DNA of 25,239 nt from Rhodanobacteraceae bacterium UBA703 (lineage in GTDB: Bacteria; Pseudomonadota; Gammaproteobacteria; Xanthomonadales; Rhodanobacteraceae). Of this stretch, positions 6,957-15,400 are shown in pieces. Numbering within the stretch: the stretch's first letter is position 1; the number at the start of each line of letters is the position of its first letter. A program made the position numbers and the translations under genes. The DNA is taken from contig DBMH01000227.1 of assembly GCA_002297645.1 (NCBI GenBank), forward strand, positions 1-25,239, given 5' to 3'. The notes beneath the pieces were generated by a model, which saw nothing but the letters and a program-made list of their open reading frames with translations, was not told the origin of the DNA and did not search any database.

Positions 6957-7862
6957 TCAGTGCAAGGACGCGGAGAAGGGCGATTTCGTGACCGTCAGCA
7001 GGCGCGCGAGCTTGCCCGGATGACGCAGCGCATGGACCGCGGTGATCCGGTCGCCGTCGCATTCGATCCACATCGCCGTGGTGAGCGTCTCGTTTTCGCG
7101 GAAGAGCAGGGCCGGCGCACCGTTGAGCCGGACCACTTCGTACCGCACGTGGGCGCCGCTCAGGTGCCGGGCGAGTTGCCGATACAGTCGAGCCAGCCGC
7201 TCGGCGCCGTGCAGCGGACGCAAGGTCGCGCGTGCCAGGCCGCCGCCGTCGCTGACGTGCACGGCGTCTTCGGCGAACAGCGCCTGCAGCGCGTCGAGGC
7301 TGGGCTCCGCCATCGCCGCGACGAAGCGCTGCAGCAGGCGTCGTTGCGCCGCTTCGTCCACGCGGAAGCGCGGCCTTCCCTCGCGCAGGCGCGATCGGGC
7401 GCGATGCACGCGCTGGCGACAGGCCTCTTCGGCGATGCCGAGGATCGCTGCCGCCTCGGCGTGGCTGTAGTCGAACACGTCGTGCAGCAGGAACCCCGCG
7501 CGTTCTTCCGGACTCAGGCGTTCGAGCAGCAGCAGGAACGACAAGGTCAGCGATTCGCCGCGCTCGAGCGTGGCGTCGGGTTGCTCGTCCTTGGGCAGCA
7601 ACGGCTCCGGCAGCCAGGGGCCGGGGTAGTGCTCCCGTTCGGCCTTCGTGCGACGCAGGCGATCCAGAGCCAGGCGCGTGGTCACGGTGACCAGCCACGC
7701 CTCCGCATCGTCGAGTCCGGCGAGATCCTGCGCGTGCAGTCGCAGCCAGACATCGTGCAGCACGTCCTCGGCGTCGGCCGGCGTGCCGAGCATGCGGTAG
7801 GCCAGGCCGAAAAGGCGGGGGCGGTAACGTTCGAACAGGGCAGTGTCGGAATCCACAGTCAT
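6957..7862 (-). CDS. ECF41-type RNA polymerase sigma factor with fused SnoaL-like domain
   Basis: Encodes about 301 residues, 100 more than a plain ECF sigma factor. Region 2 (ALFERYRPRLFGLAYRMLGTPADAEDV) and region 4 (LSPEERAGFLLHDVFDYSHAEAAAILG, here abbreviated, with its helix-turn-helix to about 160) are complete. The linker has WLPEP at 83-87, and the C-terminal SnoaL/NTF2-like domain has DGGG at 205-208 and HPGKL near the end, close to the WLPEP, DGGGK and NPDKL signatures of group ECF41. In that group the fused domain both activates and restrains the factor, replacing an anti-sigma protein. ATG 7862 has GAGGAG almost touching it; GTG 7856 has the same GGAG at seven bases and may be the true start. 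A matching promoter lies at 7883-7909. Confidence 0.92.
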   Translation of the reverse strand: MTVDSDTALFERYRPRLFGLAYRMLGTPADAEDVLHDVWLRLHAQDLAGLDDAEAWLVTVTTRLALDRLRRTKAEREHYPGPWLPEPLLPKDEQPDATLERGESLTLSFLLLLERLSPEERAGFLLHDVFDYSHAEAAAILGIAEEACRQRVHRARSRLREGRPRFRVDEAAQRRLLQRFVAAMAEPSLDALQALFAEDAVHVSDGGGLARATLRPLHGAERLARLYRQLARHLSGAHVRYEVVRLNGAPALLFRENETLTTAMWIECDGDRITAVHALRHPGKLARLLTVTKSPFSASLH

Positions 7863-7882
7863 TCTCCTCGCGACGGAGCCAG

Positions 7883-7909
7883 GACGCGGGACAGGGCGAG
7901 AACGTGACT
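7883..7909 (-). promoter_or_regulatory. Candidate ECF41-dependent promoter upstream of the sigma factor
   Basis: On the minus strand AGTCACG (7903-7909) is followed by exactly 16 bases and then CGTC (7883-7886). The consensus I recall for ECF41 promoters is TGTCACA, 16 bases, CGTC, so five of seven -35 bases and all four -10 bases match with exact spacing. It would start transcription 15-20 bases before the sigma gene, implying autoregulation of the sigma-AhpD pair. The match is by eye. Confidence 0.55.
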
Positions 7910-8020
7910 GCCGTGGCGAAACTCGGGGAGCATGTCGCCGAGCGCCGCCTCCGGCCATGCGCTTGACCCCTGCCGAGCGAGGTGCGAGAAGAACGGTTCG
8001 CTTCTCCTCGGAGTCCTCCG

Positions 8021-8767
8021 ATGCATCGACCGGTTCCTTTCGTGCTCTCCGCTGCGCTGCTCTCCATGGCCGCGCTGGCGTCTTGCGGCGTCCTCGCCGC
8101 CGGATCATCGTCGCCCGCGGCACCAGCCGCACGCGAGATCGTGCTGGTGCGCCACGGCAACTACACGCCCGATGCCTCCGTCGACGAGAAGATCGGTCCG
8201 CCATTGTCGTCGATCGGTGTCGCCCAGGCACGGCTCGCCGGAGCGCGGTTGCACGGTGAGCTGCCGCAACTGGACGCGCTGCACGTCAGCCCGATGCAGC
8301 GGGCGCGCGACACCGCCGCGGCGATCGGGGCGGAGTTCCCCGGGCGCGTGTTCGACGTGGTCGACGATCTCGCCGAATGCACGCCGCCGACGCGTCGCGC
8401 CGACATCATGGAGAAGGAGAAGCCCGAGGACACGGCCGCATGCAAGACGCGGCTGGATCGGGTTTTCGCGACGTATTTCCGTCCCGCGCCAGGTGCGGCG
8501 CGGACCGAACTGTTCGTCTGCCACGGCAACGTCATCCGCTACCTGGTCACGCGCGCGCTCGGCGTCGACACCGCGGCCTGGCTGGAGATGTCGGTCGGAC
8601 ATGCGAGCCTCACGCGCATCCGCATCGAGCCGGACGGGCGCTTCAAGGTGATCGCGGTCGGCGACGTCGGACACATCCCGGCGAACCTGCGCACCGGCGC
8701 CAGCGGCGACGCCGACCGCAGCCTGGCGGCACCGCCGCTGAACGTGGCGCCGGCACCGGGCGCCTGA
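8021..8767 (+). CDS. Lipoprotein histidine phosphatase (PGM-like)
   Basis: Encodes 248 residues. The N-terminus is a lipoprotein signal with lipobox LASC (Cys22, Gly at +2, so outer-membrane sorting is expected). The branch-2-histidine fold follows: LVRHGN with catalytic His45, HVSPMQRARDTAAAIGAEF with the conserved Arg, and a second His in FVCHGNVIRYL. These enzymes move phosphate through a phospho-histidine; exported members include sugar-phosphate and protein phosphatases. The start at 8021 has GGAG seven bases upstream, and the longer frame from 7982 would bury the signal peptide. It is transcribed away from the sigma-factor gene and shares its 158-base promoter region. Substrate unknown. 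Confidence 0.88.
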   Translation: MHRPVPFVLSAALLSMAALASCGVLAAGSSSPAAPAAREIVLVRHGNYTPDASVDEKIGPPLSSIGVAQARLAGARLHGELPQLDALHVSPMQRARDTAAAIGAEFPGRVFDVVDDLAECTPPTRRADIMEKEKPEDTAACKTRLDRVFATYFRPAPGAARTELFVCHGNVIRYLVTRALGVDTAAWLEMSVGHASLTRIRIEPDGRFKVIAVGDVGHIPANLRTGASGDADRSLAAPPLNVAPAPGA

Positions 8768-8777
8768 GGCGGGTTTC

Positions 8778-9080
8778 TCAACGCCGCGAAGGCGCTGTGG
8801 TCCGGGCCGAGGCGGAATCCTCCTCCGGCACCGGCTGCAACGTCACGGCCAGTTCCTCGAGCTGTGCGATTTCCTCTTCGAGCGCGTCGTGCAGTTCGCT
8901 TTGGCGCGTCATCAGCGACTCGATCCGTTCGGTCTGTCCGAGCTTCTTCAGTTCGCCGTCGAACAGCAGCCACTGTGCCGTCAGGTTCTCGACGTTGTTC
9001 TTCGCGTAGTGGCGCATCTCCTTGAGTTGCGCCAAAGCGTCGTTGACGTGCTCGAACGGGGTTTTGGTATCCGCGGACAT
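8778..9080 (-). CDS. Small coiled-coil protein, unknown function
   Basis: Encodes 100 residues, almost wholly helical and charged: ALAQLKEMRHYAKNNVENL, FDGELKKLGQTERIESL, then MTRQSELHDALEEEIAQL with heptad-like leucines, ending in a disordered Ser/Thr/Arg tail. No signal peptide or membrane segment is seen. The start at 9080 has GGAGG five to six bases upstream, and the frame continuing to 9233 looks non-coding. It ends ten bases from the stop of the histidine phosphatase, facing it. I do not recognise the family. Confidence 0.72.
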   Translation of the reverse strand: MSADTKTPFEHVNDALAQLKEMRHYAKNNVENLTAQWLLFDGELKKLGQTERIESLMTRQSELHDALEEEIAQLEELAVTLQPVPEEDSASARTTAPSRR

Positions 9081-9249
9081 GGCGACCTCCCGGGCGTGGT
9101 CCACGTCGCAGGGTAGTCGCGGAAAGCTGGCTGGCGGTGAAACGCCGGCAATCCATGCGGCGGCGACTTGACCGTCTCTCGAATACGCCGCACGCTCCCC
9201 GGCACCAAGGTCCACCTCCGCGTTGGGCCGCATCTTTCAGGGGGATGCC

Positions 9250-11988
9250 ATGTCACGTTTCATCGCGAGCCTGCTGTTCGCGGCCGTTGCGGCCGCGCGT
9301 CCGGTCGCGGCCGTCGAGTTAGAATTCACCGCGGACGCCGCGCCGCCGCGGGAACCTGCATCGCTTCGATCCGGTGGCGCGGAGGCGCCCGACACCTCGG
9401 CGCCTCGTGCCGGGCAGGCGGCGCCGACCGGCGCCACCTGCTTCACCGATACCACCCAGGACGATTTCCAGGCGGGTACGCTCGATCATCTCGATGCGAT
9501 ACGTGCGCCCGGCAGCCTGCAGCTGGCCCGGCTCGTCGGTGTCGACCAGCAGAACGAGACAGTCGGTACCAGCGGTGTCGGGATCACCGTCACGACCTGG
9601 GGCGGGCAGACCTTCACGCCATCCGCCACCGGGGCCCTGGTCAGCGTCGACGTCAACCTGTTCTGTTCCGGCTGCACCGGAACCACGCCGAACCTGACCC
9701 TGGGTCTGCGAGCGACGAGCGGTGGCCTGCCGACGGGCGCCGATCTGGCGTCGGCGACGGTGACGGGCTTCAACGCCGGCTTTTCCGCGTTCTACACCGC
9801 GACGTTCGTCAGCCCGCCGACGTTGGTGGCCGGGACGCAGTACGCGTTCGTCATCCGGCCGACCGCGAATCCTTCCCCGGGCACCTATGCATTGACGCGC
9901 AGCGGCACGGCGACGGCCGGTTCCGACGAATACGCCGGAGGGACGCGAGTCGCCGGTGCGACGAGCGGCACGGTCTGGAGCATTCCGCAGACCGGCGGCA
10001 TCACCACCGATGCCGGATTCCGGATCCATCTCGATACCGGCTTCGCCGCATCCGGCACGGCTGAATCGGTGGTGCGCGACAGCGGCATCGCGTCGTCCGG
10101 CGCGACAGCCTGGACGACACTGGGTTTCACCGCATCGACACCGGCGGGTACGTCCGTGCGCTTCCAGGTGGCGGCCAGCCATGCCGTCGACGGGCCGTTC
10201 TCGCCGGTCGGCCCGGACGGCACGCCGGCAACGTTCTTCACGACCAGCGGCGCATCGCTGGCGCAGTTCAACGGCTATCGCTACCTGCGCTATCGCGCCG
10301 TGCTGTCCACGAGCGACGGCGCGACCACGCCGATGCTCGACGACGTGACCCTGTGCCACCGGCCGCTCGGGCCGCCGGATCTGCGGCTGTCCAAGAGCGA
10401 CGGCGATGCGGTCGTCGCGCCGGGCGGGGTGGTGGCCTACGTGCTCGGCTATGCGAACGACGGCGAGCAGCCGGCGAGCGGCGTGACGCTGACGGAAACG
10501 GTGCCGGCGTTCACGAGCTTCACCGCGGGCGCGAGCACGGCCGGATGGTCATGCAGTCCGGATGGCACCGCCGGCTCGACCTGTACGCTCGCGCTCGGCG
10601 CGTTAAGTGCGGGTGCGACCGGATCGGCGACGTTCGGCGTGACCGTGAACAGTCCGTTGCCGCCGAGCGTCGCGCAGGTCGCCAATACCGCCTCGATCGC
10701 CGACGACGGCAGCCACGGCGCCGATCCGACACCCGGCAACAACACCGCGAGCGACACGACCCCGATCACCGGCGCCGACCTGTCGATCACGAAGGACGAC
10801 GGCGTGACGAGCGTGGTCGCCGGCGGCAGCGTCACGTACACGATCGTCGCCGCCAATGCCGGGCCGAATCCGGTCGTCGGGGCGCTCGTCAACGATACGT
10901 TCCCCGCCGTCGAAGCCTGCACGTGGACCTGCACGGGCTCCGGCGGTGGTACCTGCACGTCGTCGGGCTCGGGCCACATCGCCGACACGATCGCGCTGCC
11001 GGTCGGCGCGAGCAGCACGTACACGGTGGCGTGCAGCGTTTCACCGGGGGCGACCGGAACGCTGAGCAACACCGCGACCATTGCCGCGCCGGCCGGCGTC
11101 GACGATCCGGTTCCGTCGAACAATGCGGCGACCGACGTCGACACGATCACGGCACGTGCCGACGTCGCGATCACGATGTCCGACGATCGCGAGTTCGTGC
11201 AGGTCGGCGATGGCGTCGACTACCGGATCGAGGTGACCAATCCGACCGGTCCGAGCATGGCGATCGTCGCCGTGAGCGACGTGCTGCCGGCGAACCTGGA
11301 CGGTGGAGCGTGGGTGTGCACGCCCGGCGCCGGTGCGACCTGCGCCGACGGCAGCGGCAACGCGCTTGCCGACGTCGCGCAGATTCCGCCTGGCGGCCAG
11401 GTGACGTACCTGTATTCGGCGACGGTGATCGCGGCGGACGCCGACGATCGCGTCGTCAATACGGCGTCGGTCGCGCTGACCAACGCGACCGACCCGACGC
11501 CGGCCGACAACAGCGCGACCGATTCCGACGTCGTCGTGATCTTCAGGGACGGCTTCGAGCCGGCATCGGTGCTCGTTCTTCCGATCGGCGGCGACGGCGA
11601 TCGCGTCGCGGTGTCGCTGACGCTCGACGAGTACCTCGTCGCCGGGCTCGGCGTCGGGCCGGTGACCGTCGCGCGCGGCATCGGCGCGGACGGCCATGAT
11701 CTGTTCGCCGTCGAGATGGCGCATATCGGTCACGCCGTCGCGATGCGCGTCGTCACGCGCGATGCGGCGCATTCGGCGGAGCGTTCGGCGTGGCAGCCGG
11801 TCGTCGCATGGGACCGCTTGCTCGCGGTCGCGTGGCAGCCGGCCGATGGCGCGGGCGAAGGGCGTCTGGGCATCGACGTCGGCGGTGTGCCGGTGGTGTC
11901 GGCCACCCACGGCCGAACGGACCGTCTCGTGCGGCTCGTCGTCGCGACGCAGTTCGGCACGCCATGGCTGGTTCGCATGGCACCGTAG
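9250..11988 (+). CDS. Large secreted protein with three DUF11 repeats and internal IFRDGFE
   Basis: Encodes 912 residues. A signal peptide (cleavage near ARPVAA, residue about 22) leads into a 350-residue beta-rich region with Cys pairs (CFTDTTQDDF, LFCSGCTG) and a second sandwich ending LRYRAVLSTSDGATTPMLDD. Three DUF11 modules follow, starting near residues 375 (PDLRLSKSDGD), 508 (ADLSITKDDGV) and 636 (ADVAITMSDDR), each with the NTA.. closing strand. DUF11 repeats are extracellular beta-sandwiches found in surface and adhesin-like proteins. The peptide IFRDGFE (764-770) comes next, then 142 more residues of uncharacterised beta-type sequence. The start at 9250 has AGGGGG about six bases upstream. 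A role in surface attachment or matrix is inferred, not shown. Confidence 0.87.
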   Translation: MSRFIASLLFAAVAAARPVAAVELEFTADAAPPREPASLRSGGAEAPDTSAPRAGQAAPTGATCFTDTTQDDFQAGTLDHLDAIRAPGSLQLARLVGVDQQNETVGTSGVGITVTTWGGQTFTPSATGALVSVDVNLFCSGCTGTTPNLTLGLRATSGGLPTGADLASATVTGFNAGFSAFYTATFVSPPTLVAGTQYAFVIRPTANPSPGTYALTRSGTATAGSDEYAGGTRVAGATSGTVWSIPQTGGITTDAGFRIHLDTGFAASGTAESVVRDSGIASSGATAWTTLGFTASTPAGTSVRFQVAASHAVDGPFSPVGPDGTPATFFTTSGASLAQFNGYRYLRYRAVLSTSDGATTPMLDDVTLCHRPLGPPDLRLSKSDGDAVVAPGGVVAYVLGYANDGEQPASGVTLTETVPAFTSFTAGASTAGWSCSPDGTAGSTCTLALGALSAGATGSATFGVTVNSPLPPSVAQVANTASIADDGSHGADPTPGNNTASDTTPITGADLSITKDDGVTSVVAGGSVTYTIVAANAGPNPVVGALVNDTFPAVEACTWTCTGSGGGTCTSSGSGHIADTIALPVGASSTYTVACSVSPGATGTLSNTATIAAPAGVDDPVPSNNAATDVDTITARADVAITMSDDREFVQVGDGVDYRIEVTNPTGPSMAIVAVSDVLPANLDGGAWVCTPGAGATCADGSGNALADVAQIPPGGQVTYLYSATVIAADADDRVVNTASVALTNATDPTPADNSATDSDVVVIFRDGFEPASVLVLPIGGDGDRVAVSLTLDEYLVAGLGVGPVTVARGIGADGHDLFAVEMAHIGHAVAMRVVTRDAAHSAERSAWQPVVAWDRLLAVAWQPADGAGEGRLGIDVGGVPVVSATHGRTDRLVRLVVATQFGTPWLVRMAP

Positions 11989-12005
11989 ACGGCCGCGGCA
12001 TCCGA

Positions 12006-12039
12006 CCCACGCCCGGCTGGATAGGCAGCCGGGCGTGGG
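12006..12039. terminator. 13-bp hairpin between converging genes
   Basis: CCCACGCCCGGCT (12006-12018) pairs perfectly with AGCCGGGCGTGGG (12027-12039) around an 8-base loop, 17 bases past the DUF11 gene stop and 22 before the opposite stop at 12062. It has no T-tract on either strand, as is common in high-GC genomes. Confidence 0.6.
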
Positions 12040-12061
12040 CCAAGCGCGGGTCCGAAGACGG

Positions 12062-12439
12062 TCAGGCGGACTCGAACGACCCGATCCGCACCTTGCCGTC
12101 GCGGACGTAGCGGTTGACCGGCACGCCGCCGGGCGAGGTCGTCGAGGCATTGAGCCTGAACGCCGATGCCTGCATGCGATCGTCGAACAGGCCTTTGCCG
12201 CAGCCGAGCAGGATCGGGTGGACCAGCCGGCGCTGTTCGTCCGCCAGGTCCGTGGCGAGCAACTGGTCCTCCCGATCGCTGCCGCCTTGGGTGACGAGAT
12301 CGGGGCCGCCGCGGCGCTTGAGTTCGCGCACCATGGTGGCGATGTCCGGACCTAGCGCACGGCTGTTGCGCCATTCGGGCGTTTCGGGGCGGTGCGTGGC
12401 GACGTGCTTGACGGCGCCGTGGAACCCGTCGGCACCGAC
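12062..12439 (-). pseudogene. Dihydrofolate reductase-family (RibD C-terminal-like) remnant
   Basis: The minus strand encodes the last 125 or so residues of a DHFR/RibD-C-like protein: FHGAVKHVATHRPETPEW, NSRALGPDIATMVRELK, GGPDLVTQGGSD, LVHPILLGCGKGLFDD, TTSPGGVPVNRY and VRIGSFE. Complete members are about 180-200 residues and open with a strand containing SLDG and a GRxTY motif; neither is found in any frame upstream, and the frame reaches a stop shortly before. The internal ATG at 12334 would give a 90-residue fragment. Full-length members are NADPH-dependent reductases of mostly unknown substrate. The missing N-terminus should abolish activity. Confidence 0.75.
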
Positions 12440-12517
12440 TGCTTCCGTTTCCGGAAACCGGGGACATGCGAGTCGATCCGGACCGCTCGCTGCCGCTCAG
12501 TTCCTTCGTCGCCATGA

Positions 12518-13663
12518 TCACAGGTTGCTCGCCGGACCGTGGATGCCGGCATACGAGCTCGCGCAATCCGTCGTGCATGTCGTCGTGAGCATGCTGCGGA
12601 TCACGGTGCCGGTATTGGCGAGCGAGCGGAAGTGGCCGACACCGTTACTGGTGTCGCCACCGCCGGCGTTGTAGGGACTGCCGTCGGCCCAGTTCCAGTC
12701 GTACTGATAGGTGCTGTTGCCGAAGCCGACGTTCACCTGCGCGATCACGTTGCTGCGCGGGTTGAACAGAGCGCCGCTGGGGCAGGTGGCGGCGTTGCTG
12801 ACCGTGAAGCAATGCACCTGGTCGTAGAGGCCGGCGGTGATCGTGTAGAAGCGGATGCCGGTCCAGCTCGCCGGCAGGGTGCGCAGGCTGCCGCTGCCGC
12901 TGCCGGTCCAGCGGTTGTAGCCGTAGTACGGCACGCCCGAGCTCGGATAGAGGCCGAACGTGTAGTAGTCGTACGGCCAGACGTAGGCTTCCGCATTGCA
13001 GGTCGGTGCGTAGGCGGACTGGTAGCCGGTGTAGAGGCAGGTCTGCAGGCCGCGGATGCCGCCGCCGATGTTGACGAAGCGGCGGATGCTGCCCTGGTAG
13101 CCGTAGTACCGGATCGTGGCGAGCGCCATCGACGAGCCGAGCGAGTGCGCCACGATGTCGACCTGCGACTTGCCGGTGTAGGCCTTCACCTTGTCGATGA
13201 AGGTCTTTAGGATGTCGTAGGTGTAGGGCTCGTGGTAGTTGTACTGCGGATATTGGCGCTCGACGTCGGAGAGATACGTCACGCCGAACAGCTCGCAGTC
13301 GTTGTAGCCGGCCGCCTTCAGTTCCTGGTAGACCGAGCGTGGCGGCGTGGCGTAGCCGCCGACCGCGCCGGGCGGCATGTCGAAGCTCGCCGCGAGGTCG
13401 CCGTTGCCGTGCAGGAACACCACGGGCGTCTTGCTGGCGGTGCAGTTGCCGCCGCCGAAGCCGCCGTAGCCGACGTCGGGGTTGAAGCCGCCGGCATACT
13501 GGACGGTCGTCGTCGTGCAGGTGTAGCCGTTGTTGTCGCGGCATTGCAGGGCGGCGGCGTGGCCTGTCCAGAGCGCGCCCAGACCGCAGGCCAATGCGAC
13601 GAGTCGGCCGTGCAGGCGACGACGTACGCGGACGGAATGCGGATCGAACCTTGCGCGGATCAT
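12518..13663 (-). CDS. Exported alpha/beta hydrolase, PhaZ7-like depolymerase/lipase
   Basis: Encodes 381 residues: long basic n-region, hydrophobic core and cleavage near HAAA (residue 38), then the alpha/beta fold. VVFLHGNGD (81-89) forms the oxyanion region, and the nucleophile elbow is AHSLG (Ser174), with Ala in place of the first Gly of the usual GHSxG. The downstream segments YTGKSQVDIVAHS, GGIRGLQTCLYTGY, ITAGLYDQVHC (Asp candidate), YNAGGGDTSNGVGHFR (His candidate) recall my memory of the Paucimonas PhaZ7 poly(3-hydroxybutyrate) depolymerase, which also has an AHSxG box. Several Cys could form disulfides. The start at 13663 has GGAG about nine bases upstream. An extracellular esterase is firm; polyester as substrate is inference. 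Confidence 0.85.
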   Translation of the reverse strand: MIRARFDPHSVRVRRRLHGRLVALACGLGALWTGHAAALQCRDNNGYTCTTTTVQYAGGFNPDVGYGGFGGGNCTASKTPVVFLHGNGDLAASFDMPPGAVGGYATPPRSVYQELKAAGYNDCELFGVTYLSDVERQYPQYNYHEPYTYDILKTFIDKVKAYTGKSQVDIVAHSLGSSMALATIRYYGYQGSIRRFVNIGGGIRGLQTCLYTGYQSAYAPTCNAEAYVWPYDYYTFGLYPSSGVPYYGYNRWTGSGSGSLRTLPASWTGIRFYTITAGLYDQVHCFTVSNAATCPSGALFNPRSNVIAQVNVGFGNSTYQYDWNWADGSPYNAGGGDTSNGVGHFRSLANTGTVIRSMLTTTCTTDCASSYAGIHGPASNL

Positions 13664-13851
13664 GGGCGACGCTCCGGTAGCGGCTGCCGAGGTGCGAGGA
13701 TCATCCGCCGGTCCGTCGAGATCTCCCACTGTACGAAAGGGCAAGCCGGTTCGCGTACCGGACGCCGGAGCGACGGAGAGCCGCCCACCTCTGTTCGCCT
13801 TCGTCGCGTCGTGCAACGATCGGGCGAACCCATCCCGACATCGGCGATCCC

Positions 13852-14199
13852 ATGCGAGAACCCACGACGACGCTCTGGCGGCCGGTCGGCCCCCGGGAGC
13901 TGGAACGGATCCGGCAGGCGGACATGAGGGCGTTTCCCCCGCGCCTGCCGGAGCAGCCGATCTTCTATCCGGTACTCAGCGAGGACTATGCCGTGAAGAT
14001 CGCGCGCGACTGGAACGTTCCGGAGAGCGGTGCCGGCTTCGTCACGCGCTTCGAGGTGAGGACGAGTTTTCTGGACCGGTATCCAGTGCGGGAGGCGGGC
14101 GGTCGCGCCCACCTCGAGTACTGGATACCGGCCGAGGACATGGACGCGTTCAACGCCGCCCTCGTCGGCCGGATCGAAGTCGTCCGCGAGTTTCCGTGA
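13852..14199 (+). CDS. Small conserved protein of the type labelled ADP-ribosylation/crystallin J1
   Basis: Encodes 115 residues, starting at the ATG that gives MREPTTTLWRPVGPREL. Conserved-looking blocks are LWRPVGPREL, FPPRLPEQPIFYPVL, IARDWNVP, GFVTRFEV and EYWIPAEDMDAFN. I know this sequence type as a widespread short bacterial family that databases often carry under the label ADP-ribosylation/crystallin J1; despite the name it is far too short to be an ADP-ribosylglycohydrolase, and I know of no demonstrated activity. No signal peptide, so cytosolic. It is divergent from the depolymerase gene with 188 bases between them. Confidence 0.8.
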   Translation: MREPTTTLWRPVGPRELERIRQADMRAFPPRLPEQPIFYPVLSEDYAVKIARDWNVPESGAGFVTRFEVRTSFLDRYPVREAGGRAHLEYWIPAEDMDAFNAALVGRIEVVREFP

Positions 14200-14364
14200 A
14201 GAACGCTCGGGTCGGATCCTGTCTCCAGGCAGGGACCCATCGCAGCGCGAACGCCTCGGAGCGACGCCTGCCGCGTTCGACGAGGCAGTGGCCGGAAGCG
14301 GCCGCACCGCGTCGAGGCGACGCCGGCCGTGCCCGGCAGCGGCGCCAGTCCCGCGGGGACGGGC

Positions 14365-15225
14365 TCATTCCGACTGGGCTTTCGTGCGGCCGAACAGCCG
14401 CAGCGCGTTCTCGACGCGGATCTTCGCTTGCTCGTCGTCGCTCAGGCCGAGGCGGCGGAGTGCGTCGACCGTCTTGCCGAGCGGGATCTGCGGATAGTCG
14501 GAGCCGAGCACGACGTGGTCGATGCCGACGTTGCGCAGGGTCCAGACGAACTCGTCCTCGATCGGTGAATCGGCCGCCAGGATCACGGTGGCCGAGATGT
14601 CGAAGTACATGTTGTCGAAGAAGAATTTCTCGGTCGTGCGCACCAGCGCGAGAATGTTCCAGAAGCGGAAGTTCATGCCGCCCATGTGCGCGAACAGGAA
14701 TTTCGTCTTCGGCGCCTGGATCGCGACGTTGAACAGTCGCTCGTTGTCGCCGGGCAGGATGTTCGCGTTGTCGAACAGGACGACGACGCCGAGTTCGCCG
14801 GCCTTGCGCACGAGCGCCAGCACACGCGGATCGGCGGCGTCGAACTTCTGCGTGTGCGGATGCAGCTTGAGCACCTTCACGCCGCGCGCGGCGACGCGCG
14901 CGAGTTCGTCGAGCGCGTCCTGCCCGTCGTAGGGGTGCACTGTCGCGATCGGCAGCATCTCGGGGTGCTTGGCCGCGAGCGCGAGGTGCGCGTCGTTGTT
15001 GGCGCGTATCTTCGCGGGGTCGCCTTGCAGCGCCTGGTTCGGTCCGCCGAACCACATCCCGCCGAAGCCTGCGAGCTTGATGTGCGCGGCGGCGACGTCG
15101 GCTTCGTAGGCGCGCAGCGAACTTTCACCTTCCCGCAGGTGCACGTGGCTGTCGAATACCGCCTCGTCGGCGTGCGCGAAGTGAGTGCCGAAAGCCGCCA
15201 CCAGGGCGAGAACGTACCGGATCAT
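14365..15225 (-). CDS. Exported amidohydrolase (amidohydrolase-2/TatD-like TIM barrel)
   Basis: Encodes 286 residues. A signal peptide (cleavage after HFAHA, residue 19) precedes FDSHVHL, the metal-binding HxH of amidohydrolases. Further barrel motifs are VKVLKLHPHTQKF, the strand FLFAHMGGMNFRFW (His), and HVVLGSDYPQIPL with the conserved Asp. A metal-dependent hydrolase or decarboxylase in the periplasm is expected. The start at 15225 has GGGAG seven bases upstream. A small hairpin (GTCCC-GCG-GGGAC, 14348-14360) lies five bases beyond the stop. It is divergent from the AraC gene at 15401. Substrate unknown. Confidence 0.88.
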   Translation of the reverse strand: MIRYVLALVAAFGTHFAHADEAVFDSHVHLREGESSLRAYEADVAAAHIKLAGFGGMWFGGPNQALQGDPAKIRANNDAHLALAAKHPEMLPIATVHPYDGQDALDELARVAARGVKVLKLHPHTQKFDAADPRVLALVRKAGELGVVVLFDNANILPGDNERLFNVAIQAPKTKFLFAHMGGMNFRFWNILALVRTTEKFFFDNMYFDISATVILAADSPIEDEFVWTLRNVGIDHVVLGSDYPQIPLGKTVDALRRLGLSDDEQAKIRVENALRLFGRTKAQSE

Positions 15226-15400
15226 CGTGTGCTCCCAGGATGAAGTCGCACGAGTATACGAAGGGAGAACCGCGTGCCCGTGCTTCCGGCATTCGAACTG
15301 CGACGCGGTTCGACGATTGCCGCAGGAGCGTCGTCTCGCCCTCGGGCTGGCGCCGCGGCGGTGTTTGAGCAATCCGGCGGCACGTGGGACGATCGCGCCG

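Noticed and set aside
9319..10359. Long minus-strand frame opposite the DUF11 gene
   Set aside because: The plus strand encodes a recognisable signal peptide and domains throughout; the opposite frame is Arg/Gly-rich shadow.
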